Origin: Penicillus capitatus | Lineage: Eukaryota > Chlorophyta | NCBI GenBank assembly: GCA_965649825.1 | Contig: OZ287706.1 | Coordinates: forward strand, 186,001 to 250,000 | Direction: 5' to 3' | DNA length: 64,000 nucleotides | Shown: positions 56,485 through 64,000 of the stretch, one piece after another | Position numbering within the stretch: the stretch's first letter is position 1 | Layout: every line of letters starts with the position of its first letter | Notes under the pieces: model-generated | What the model saw: only the letters and a program-made list of their open reading frames with translations | Database searches by the model: none | Told to the model about the DNA's origin: nothing | Translations under genes and position numbers: made by a program

Positions 56485-57313
56485 CAGATGTACAGTGTTT
56501 GCAATCAGTCGTGGCGAGAAGCGGCGAAACTTGATGGAACTTCCTCCTATCGCCGGAATTGCTCGAAGGAACTCACCTCGACATAACGACGCGTTTCTTG
56601 AAGACGGACCAACGCCGAGTAGAGGATCGTACAGAGCTAAGGGGAAAACTTGCGAAAAAACGTGCAGCGGAAAGACTTCGCATCGCGTTAGGTCAGCTGC
56701 GCAGATAAGACAGGGGTTGCGTTTAATCGTTCAAATCGCTTTCTCCGTATTAGAACGCCTCGCCATCTGTTCAGGAAAACTCCTACGCGCTTACATCATG
56801 TCAAGCGAGCGGCTGAACTGCATTTCCAACTTTGGTTGCTACGTATATACCTGAACTGATGTGAATAGCACAGGGCTGAGATTGACCAAGTGTCAAAGCA
56901 TCGGATTGATCTACGCAAGCAGATCGAAATAAAGATAACGTACTCCAGAGTAAGGGTGTGGCCGATGTGCGTCATCATCGGAGTAGGAAGAAGGGCCGCG
57001 CCGGAATCCCTCACTGAGAGTTAGGAGAGCAAGACAAAGTGTGAGACGATGCGTGAGAAATAGTGGCGATGACACAGTGGAAGGTGGATGACGTGATGAG
57101 ACTGATGGCAGATTGGTGCCAATGCGACTTGAGCAAGGAGGTAAGGTAGCGACGTGCACCTCACTAGCAGATGGAACTGCGTCACGTGTGTACATAACAG
57201 TCATGTGCTGTTTGCGAAGGTCGGATCGGTCAAAGACTAATGATGTCGCGGAGTTGTTAACAGCACTTCACCAAATGCAATAGTATGTTCAATGCAAGAC
57301 CTCAGTCTTGGTC
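56485..57313. other. Intergenic, no gene supported
   Basis: Short frames on both strands (for example 56495-56854 +, 57204-56911 -) have no recognisable domain. Nothing else seen. Confidence 0.45.
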
Positions 57314-58636
57314 TCAACAGTCCCGGCGTCGTAAGCCTTCGAGGAAGGAATTGATCTCTCCTGCAAGGAACGCTATTTCATTGTCTCCAGAGGCTGTCGT
57401 TGCAATGTGGTGCTTTCCAAAACGGCCCACCAATTCGAGATGTAGACTTTCATCGCTGTTGCTGCGACGGTGGACCACCATCTGCCGAAGAACGCAACAG
57501 TGACGCTCATTCAAAGATACTGAATTCGCACTTCTGCTCTCTCCAAGTCGGTTGTGTTGCCGAATATCTGTCGATTCAAACTGTCCCGCGCCACTTCATC
57601 CCGCGCATCAGATCTGTCTCCTTCACCAGCTTCTGCTAAAGAGTTCCAGTACCGAAAATCGAGAGATTTTCCAATTTCAAACTCTGTCTCGGTGATCGTG
57701 ATTTGCTCACGTGTGAAGAAGTTTGGGAAAGAGCAAATCAATCCGAGGCCAATAAGCGAGCTCATGACAATAGGACCAATCCAAGCCGTTGCTGTACATT
57801 AAAAATTGCTTTACGAACGCAAGCAAATTTCAGAAGAGTACGTGTGGATGGGAATAGGGCGATGAAGACAACTGTTATCGTTACGGCTATCGCTCCTAAG
57901 ATAAGAACTGCAACAAGATACTGGCCTCCTAAAAACATTGGAGTTCTCTTTCCTTGCTCTCAGTTTGCGAGCGAGGACAGTTCAGTGTCGCGATGTCCTT
58001 ACCGCCACAGGACATGGGAGGGATGTGTGCTTCGAAATGGGTCTCTCCGCGTCTGATGACGTATGCTCTTCCTGGTCCTTGTTTCCTCTGCGCTTCTCGC
58101 GTGACACTGTATGAAGAGGACAGCGATCGATCATCGACGCCTCTCGATTTACCTCACCTTTCTCGCTGGTTGGCAGTGGCGGCGGATGGTGTTTTCTGTG
58201 CTTTAACCTGAGTGGCACGTCAAGTGTCTAGTTACAGGAAGCTCCGACTGGCAAGGCGACTTACGATGACAATGTGAAAAATCTTCTCTGTTCCGACGAC
58301 TATCTCAAAGAACTCTATCCTCTGTTCAATATCATGATGGACATTGTTGCGCAGTTCCTGAAAACAGAAACAAGCACGTGTGTCGGACTTCTTGACTTGA
58401 CGCGAACTTGTTTCTGTTTCTCGTAGATGCCTTGTAGGTTGGAAGAAGCAGTAATCTCGAGCGAAAGGCACTTCACAGTGACTTGGCTTCTGTCTGACAA
58501 CCTTTCGCACTAACACACGTCGACTCAGAGAAGAGAGCGGAAGCCAGAGCCATACCTCGCAGATGTATCCGACTGTTGAAGGGCGGACGCTGAGGATTCG
58601 AAAGCGTCCGTCGATAATAGCCCCTTCCGCATACAT
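57314..58636 (-). CDS. Unrecognised protein with two central TM helices
   Basis: I do not recognise the family. Eight exons can be joined: MYAEGAIIDGRFRILSVRPS, CERLSDRSQVTVKCLSLEIT, ELRNNVHHDIEQRIEFFEIV, VKAQKTPSAAT, a short exon with GRAYVIRRGETHFEAHIPPM, a TM exon (GGQYLVAVLILGAIAVTITV), a second TM exon (WIGPIVMSSLIGLGLICSFP), then a soluble C-terminal part (ITITETEFEIGKSLDFRYWN to EIAFLAGEINSFLEGLRRRD). Introns of about 46-70 nt, phases consistent at each join. The N-terminus (IDGRFRIL and VTVKCLSLE) faintly resembles beta strands 1-3 of a protein kinase but lacks a Gly-rich loop and any catalytic loop. The C-terminal part after two TM helices is reminiscent of membrane PH-like domains; both are guesses. 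Confidence 0.55.
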
Positions 58637-59559
58637 GATTCTGTGTTTGTGGAGATGGGAATCGTTTTGGAAGTCTACTGAGCCCAGTCAGTCAGACAGA
58701 CAGACAGACAACCAGAGTACAAAACACAATGCAGCGCGGCGGACGAAAGAGGAAGGTATCTTCGAGGAACTGTAACGTTCGCTGAATACTTGTCATTGTT
58801 ATGCAAACGGTGAACATAACGTAAAACATGACATAAGGAAAATAACGTTCATAAGTGTGGTCTGCCACTCAAATACCATACGATTTAGACAAGCAGCCTG
58901 TACTTTCACCTTTATCGTGTTGTACTTCGATAGCGCGTTGTGTCTGTTTGTTGCATTATCTTGTGTCAATGCATATTGATTGCCAACATCCAATCTTGCA
59001 GATCGTCGAGTCACATCAAATATGGCGAGGTGAACGGCCTTTTCAACGACACGATCGATCAAACGTCGCGAATAATCACAGGAAACGGCGAGATCAATGA
59101 TTTTTGAGATTTGTGTTCGTTGTCGCTCTGACGATGAATGCACCGATCGATCCCTTCCTCAAGCCGTCTTACGATCAAGTTCTTTTCTGCCATTTGGACC
59201 AGAGGGTCATTGTCATCTCTCTCGATGAAACAACCAGCTGCGCAGAATCACCAGGTGTCCAATGAACGGCGTAACAGTATAAAAAATGAAAGTGGCACGT
59301 GAGAGACAAATTTAAACTCTCTTACCGAATGCGACCAACAGCGTGCACAGATTGAGACTAGACAATTGGATCACCGTGTTAAATTGTTGAAGTTCTTTTC
59401 AAGTGCATCGAATTCCATGAGGCGACACTCGACGGCAAAATTTGGAGGTACTCATCGCACAGCTCTTCGATGTACATGTCCACACTCATCCTCTCTGTCT
59501 TTTCTTGGCACAAGAAGGATGCGTTTGTACTACAGATGTTCACAGCAATGGCGTCCAGA
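58637..59559. other. Intergenic with a CAGA microsatellite
   Basis: A (CAGA)n run lies at about 58687-58712. A plus-strand stretch at 59134 reads MNAPIDPFLKPSYDQVLFCH and could be an isolated exon. No gene is supported. Confidence 0.4.
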
Positions 59560-60905
59560 TGATCGATCTGGTTTCGTGTTACCCTCGGGTGCTTCGTACA
59601 GAACTCGGTCGACTGTCCCGCGACCGCGGGCGAGTTGGAGTGTCCCCGCGCGGCATCCGTTCTATGTTCAGAGGAAGAAGCTCTCTTCTTCGAAGCGGAG
59701 GAGACGACGTCGATACCGTTGTCCGTTTCCGCGAGCTTGGGACGTCATCGAGGATCTCCTCATCCGTCCACTTCGGCGACATCAATCCTAGTGTCGTCCT
59801 GCTCGCCGTGTTCGCCGGAGATCATGGTAATCTGCAAACGGTCGAATATCTGCGGTCAACGAGGGCTTCAGTTATGGATATCGAGGCTATCTTCTGGATC
59901 AGCTCTGTCTGCTGTCAGATGGGCCACAATGTCGCCCCGGTAACCACAGAAAACAGACGATCGAAGATTTCATCGCTTTCTCACACACATCGGCTTGCGA
60001 AAGGGTAAAACAGACAAGAGAGACTGGACAATAGACTTGCAGGGATTCCACGTTTCTGGTGCCAGATGGTGTCGAGTGAGGGATTCAGCAGACCACGAGC
60101 TTCTGTCCCTTTCCCGACACATGACGCGTTTCTCGCTACGCCGCTCATAACACCTGGAATGGATGCCCCTGCGAGTGCCTTCTGTACTTTGTTTTCGTCC
60201 GTTCTTCCTTCAATGAGGATTATAGGCACACCTGCATGGCGTGCTCATCTCGGAGGAGACGGTGCTGACGGCGGCGCACTGGGTGAACGGATCCACGGAT
60301 ACTGCGTGCCTGTTCTCGTGATCGATGCTCTGGTTATCTAGAGCAAAGGCAACAACTGCCGAGAACAGCCAGGAGTGCGTGCTCTCTCGCTTTTCCGGAA
60401 ATCTCCACTGACGGCTTCGATTGTTGGCTGGGTTCGGAAAGCGGCGCAGATGATGATCCATCCTTACTGGCTCAGTAGAAACTTCTCGAGATCTGGGAAA
60501 TGGATACGACCTGGTGGAACAAGCCATCGAGCAAAAATTCCATCGCAATTCAGGGACCAGGAGTGGTCAAAACGAGCGATGTTTTGAGATTCTTCTGTCT
60601 TTGAAGGCAATCGAGAAACAGCAGTTTTGCATCGGTCATGCAGATGGGTATCACGAATGTCGAAAGAAGTGCCTGCGAGGCCGAGTACGGAGGAAACTTT
60701 CCGACAAACATCATGTGCACCACGAGAGAAGGAGCTTACTGCGAGGGGGATGAAGGAGACTTGTTTTCAGACAGTGATAGAGAGAGGCTCCTTGGAGTCA
60801 GTGCTTTATGCCCGGTGGCGAATTCATCTAGATAAAGGACTCTCGTTGTCACATGTGACCTGTTGTGCACAAGTCGTTGCTGGTAATGTTCGCCGACAAT
60901 TTTAA
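59560..60905 (+). pseudogene. Decayed copy of the ankyrin/trypsin-like gene
   Basis: Blocks homologous to the next gene occur in the same order but in shifting frames: a GAAGCTCTCTTCTTCGAAGC block followed by VVRFRELG (about 59690-59740), then a trypsin N-terminal block (about 60237-60290, GVLISEE and LTAAHWVNG with Cys replaced by Trp), a GNGYDLVEQ block (about 60500), and MQMGITNVERSACEAEYGGN to GDEGDLFSD (about 60638-60770). Many frame breaks and a damaged active-site loop make a functional product unlikely. It arose from tandem duplication of the 61-63 kb gene or vice versa. Confidence 0.7.
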
Positions 60906-61373
60906 CTGCGTCATTCATGTTGCTTCAAAAGGTGTGTAATACAGTGAAAAAGTCAACGTGTGGATGGACTTCATCGTCGCTATTAGATTGTACGACAAAC
61001 AGGTTGTCGTCGAAGAGTGGTCAGTCCGCGCTTTTGCTGAGACCAGCGGACATTGTCATCTCCGCACGACTGTTTGAAGAGACCGCAAACTGTCCATCAA
61101 AAACAAACCATCCATGCAAGAGACTGCATCCACACTAGCCAACGACGTCTTCGTGGACATTTATATCTATCATGAGCCACTACGGCAAAGCTTCTTTCAC
61201 TGTTGATGTGACGTTGTGACGTTGAACTTCGCAATGATGTCGCCGACATCCAGTTTAACGTATCGGGTCCGACTGTTCTCAGTGCATTTTTGAACACACA
61301 ACAACCAATCAGAGCTGCAGTGTCGAGAACACGTTTCTTTTCCACGTGCACGTTCGATAGACATTGTTTTGCG
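60906..61373. other. Intergenic between the tandem copies
   Basis: No gene seen. Probably contains the promoter of the intact copy. GTTGATGTGACGTTGTGACG at about 61201 resembles the shared intron motif outside any recognised intron. Confidence 0.4.
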
Positions 61374-62898
61374 ATGAACAAGACGAAGCTGCATCCGCAA
61401 ACCGCTGCTGTAGCGCGAATAGTTTTGCTGACGATGGTCGTGCCTCTCAGCCATGCTTTTCCTTGGCAGAATGCGTGCGATTGCTCTTCCGATGGTCTGA
61501 GCAATGGCGTCGAAATCGAGAAGCCAAGATGCGCGCTACGGTCCGAGTCTCCGGTTGAGCCAACCTGCTTCGTCCAGAATTCGACGAACTGCGAGAAGGC
61601 CGTGAACTCAACTGAGTACCCTGGAGCTGCTTTCGCGCCGTGTTCCGTCTCGGAAGCTCTGTTCACCGCGGCAGAACTGGACGATGTCGATTCGATTGTC
61701 AGATTTCGCGAGCTCGGAGCTTCGTTGGACATCAAGAGACGCTTTCCTTACCCTTTTGTCAGATTTGGTTATCGAAGATTCTCGGTCGTCGAGTACGCCG
61801 CCATTTGGGGTAGCTTTCATGTCGTCGAAGACATGCTTCTCAATGACGATTTCAACTGCGACGACTCAATCTCTCTCTACTACAGACTCTGTCGTCTATC
61901 CAACGAACTACGCTGCCGCAAAAAGGACGAAAAAAGGAAAGCGATTGAGGACTTTATCGATTTGATCGTCACACAAACATGTGGACTGGTAAGCAGTTTG
62001 CAAAAGTGGCAAAGTCGATGGCCTTCTTGTAGAATGATGTCGAGCTTTTTATGGAAACGAGATCAGACGGGAGGTCGCTGGAAAAAGAAGTGTTTGTTGA
62101 GCGTGTTTATGGCGGCGTAGATGCTCGCTGCGATAGCTACACCTACTTCGCTTCTCTGCGCACGTCGTTAGACAATGGCTATCGTCATGTCTGCGGCGGC
62201 GTGCTCATATCGGAGAGGGCGGTGTTAACGGCCGCACATTGCGTGGATGGAACTGGAGGTTTGTCAATTCAGCTTGTTACGGTGAGCGCACGTGGCTCTG
62301 ATGACGACGGAAACGACTGTCACACCAATCCCTCTGAAGTGCTCCCTCCTTTTGTCTGTTATCCACATGAGCCCGCTTTTTCCTTTAGGCTCGTCGTGTG
62401 GCAGGAATCGAGATGCATCCGAAATGGTCTGTGGGCGAGAAGGCCAGAAGTTTGGGCAACGGATACGACTTGGCAGTGATCAAGCTGAATAAACCGTCCG
62501 AAAAGACGCCGATCAAGGTCCACGAAAAAACGAACATAACAGCGGATTTTTTGAACTTCGTTGGACTGGGAAGGCAATCTGTGGATAGTAGATTTGCATC
62601 TAATCTTCAGGTGTCCAGAGTGTCTGTTCTCAGTAAAGCAGATTGCGAGAAAGCATACGATACAACTTTCCAGAGAAATATCCTCTGTACGGATTATGAC
62701 TCGGAGTTCTGTGCTGGAGACGAAGGAGGACCGTTGATCGACACGACATCGAAACCGGAAGAACTTGTTGCCATTGCACATCTGAAACATCCGTCCGATG
62801 TCTGTGGGAACTCGGATTTCCCGGGACTCTATGCCGATGTCATAGAGTCAAGGAGCTGGATCACTGAGACAGTAACGAAGTTCTCCGAAGACTCGTGA
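61374..62898 (+). CDS. Secreted ankyrin plus serine-protease homologue, catalytic Ser replaced
   Basis: Signal peptide (VARIVLLTMVVPLSHA), a short Cys-containing segment, then two or three ankyrin-like units (EALFTAAELDDVDSIVRFRE; VEYAAIWGSFHVVEDMLLND), an intron at about 61989-62032, and a chymotrypsin-fold domain beginning VFVERVYGGVDARC. The triad His is in LTAAHCVDG and the Asp in GNGYDLAVIKL, but the Ser position reads CAGDEGGPLID, with Glu in place of Ser in the invariant GDSGGP. The frame joins cleanly through the intron at about 62339-62389 to the end. It is therefore probably an inactive protease homologue that binds rather than cuts. Ankyrin repeats in a secreted trypsin-like protein are unusual. 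Confidence 0.75.
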
Positions 62899-63854
62899 AG
62901 ACCTCTGAGTTCATTCGTACTTTTGATTCAATTGTTGCATGAGTTTTCTCTTCACGCAGTATTTTTTATTTTTGTTTAAGTGCTCGTTGCGTTTCTGGGC
63001 GTTTGAGGGTGGATGCTCTTTGGTCGAAGTAAAGGGGTTGTTTCCTAGCCTCCGACAATTCTCCAACTCACATGTCAACTGCGAACAAAGAAGTCACATA
63101 TGTGACATCACATTCAAACGTATACACCCCATTAACGTATTCCTAATCAGCTCCTTTAAAGCAGCTACTGGTTTGTTAGTGAGTGCACGCGTATCGTCAT
63201 AAACACGATCGAAGTTACAGAACTCCGCAAGCAAAAGAATCCTAAAATCGCCTCTGTTTGACAGACTATTGCAAAGCCTTCTGTGCCGTTTCACAATGCG
63301 AAATTTTTCTGCTCAAGATGACTGCGCCGCGTCTGTGCGCATCCAGAGAACGGCATCTATACAAGGCAACGTGTAATATACAACAATGGCGTCTGTTTTA
63401 TACCACCAGAATCCGAACAGAGTAATAGGATGGACACGCGGGACCTTGAAGGCCTACCGGTAGAGCGCACTCAAGACGTATGTGGCGATCTAGGGATGTG
63501 ATCTTCCGAATGGACGCATTCATGCCGATCATTAGGCAGATAGACAGACAGTGTTTGAGTTACATAGTCATTCTGAGGCGGCGTTTTCATGGTGTTTATT
63601 GAGACATCGCACAAGGTGTTGAACCACTTCTGCGAGAAAGACTCGATTGGCAAAACAAGAAAAGAGAGTATGAGATTAAACTAACTTGGTCGGCTCTTCG
63701 GCAGGTAAGATACTTAAACGTTAGTGCCGAAGAGTACTAGTCGCTGCAGTCTGTAAACACTCGTTCGCTGTAATAGAAGCACAAAATCAGTCATACATGC
63801 CAGAGCTCACTCCTTGTCCACTTCAACCGTTCGTAAGGACCTGGGTGCGTAGGG
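62899..63854. other. Intergenic, no gene seen
   Basis: No recognisable gene or RNA was found on either strand; only short scattered frames. Confidence 0.5.
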
Positions 63855-63920
63855 CAGTCAATCATCGGGCAATGCCGAAAGTCGTCACAGTCAATCATCG
63901 GGCAATGCCGAAAGTCGTCA
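63855..63920 (+). repeat. 33-bp tandem direct repeat
   Basis: Two exact copies of a 33-bp unit starting CAGTCAATCATCGGGCAATG lie end to end at 63855 and 63888. They directly precede dispersed repeat copy 2. Confidence 0.9.
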
Positions 63921-64000
63921 CGAGTGCGCGGCGGTCGTCACTGGACGGACGACGCGGATACGGCGAATACGGTGGGCATATGTTGAAGTCGGCGCGTTCT
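63914..64000 (+). repeat. Dispersed repeat, copy 2, cut by the window edge
   Basis: Matches the reverse complement of 54948-55034, including GGTGGGCATATGTTGAAGTC. The sequence probably continues beyond the window with the A-box/B-box part seen in copy 1. Confidence 0.8.

Overview
The window is nuclear DNA from a single-celled eukaryote. Genes are closely packed on both strands and broken by many very short introns, mostly 39-62 nt and as short as 32 nt. The content is wholly eukaryotic: an axonemal dynein heavy chain tail, a gamma-tubulin complex protein, a GBF1-type ARF-GEF, TFIIIB subunit Brf1, ribosomal protein eS21, Nop2, a four-repeat voltage-gated cation channel and Golgi-type glycosyltransferase GT31. 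A dynein tail of axonemal type suggests a flagellate. Kazal inhibitors, DOMON and beta-helix surface proteins and a compact genome would fit a stramenopile or alveolate relative, but this placement is inference; no marker in the window settles the lineage. Exon joins below were made by eye from reading frame, GT/GC-AG borders and family conservation.

Layout. 0.5-3.9 kb: dynein heavy chain tail without its motor (+). 3.9-7 kb: mostly unassigned. 7.0-10.1 kb: secreted LPMO-like/EGF/DOMON protein (-). 10.8-12.3 kb: GSK3-type kinase (-). 12.7-15.0 kb: LisH protein and membrane acid phosphatase (+). 15.3-17.5 kb: TKL kinase and Tipin/Swi3 protein (-). 17.7-19.3 kb: Nudix hydrolase and an organelle-targeted-looking helical protein (+). 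19.3-23.4 kb: GT31 and Brf1 (-). 23.9-31.7 kb: GBF1-type ARF-GEF and a beta-helix/multi-TM surface protein (+). 32.9-39.2 kb: four-repeat cation channel (-). 40.2-50.3 kb: Nop2, glucose-6-phosphate dehydrogenase, gamma-tubulin complex protein and cytochrome b5 reductase, all (+) and tightly spaced. 50.5-52.9 kb: eS21 and a five-Kazal secreted inhibitor (-). 55.6-58.6 kb: glutathione transferase and an unrecognised membrane protein (-). 59.5-62.9 kb: a decayed and an intact copy of an ankyrin-plus-trypsin-like secreted protein (+). The right edge holds a dispersed repeat whose inverted partner lies near 55 kb.

The most striking feature is shared by unrelated genes. A large fraction of the short introns carry variants of one sequence, GTCACATCACACTTTT, or its complement, AAAAGTGTGATGTGAC, sometimes both facing each other like terminal inverted repeats. 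This looks like a family of mobile introns (introner-like elements) that has spread through the genome, or a shared intron structure or splicing signal. The other main novelties are a channel with a G/E/D/D selectivity filter, a serine-protease homologue whose catalytic Ser is Glu in both tandem copies, and a dynein heavy chain that stops before the motor.
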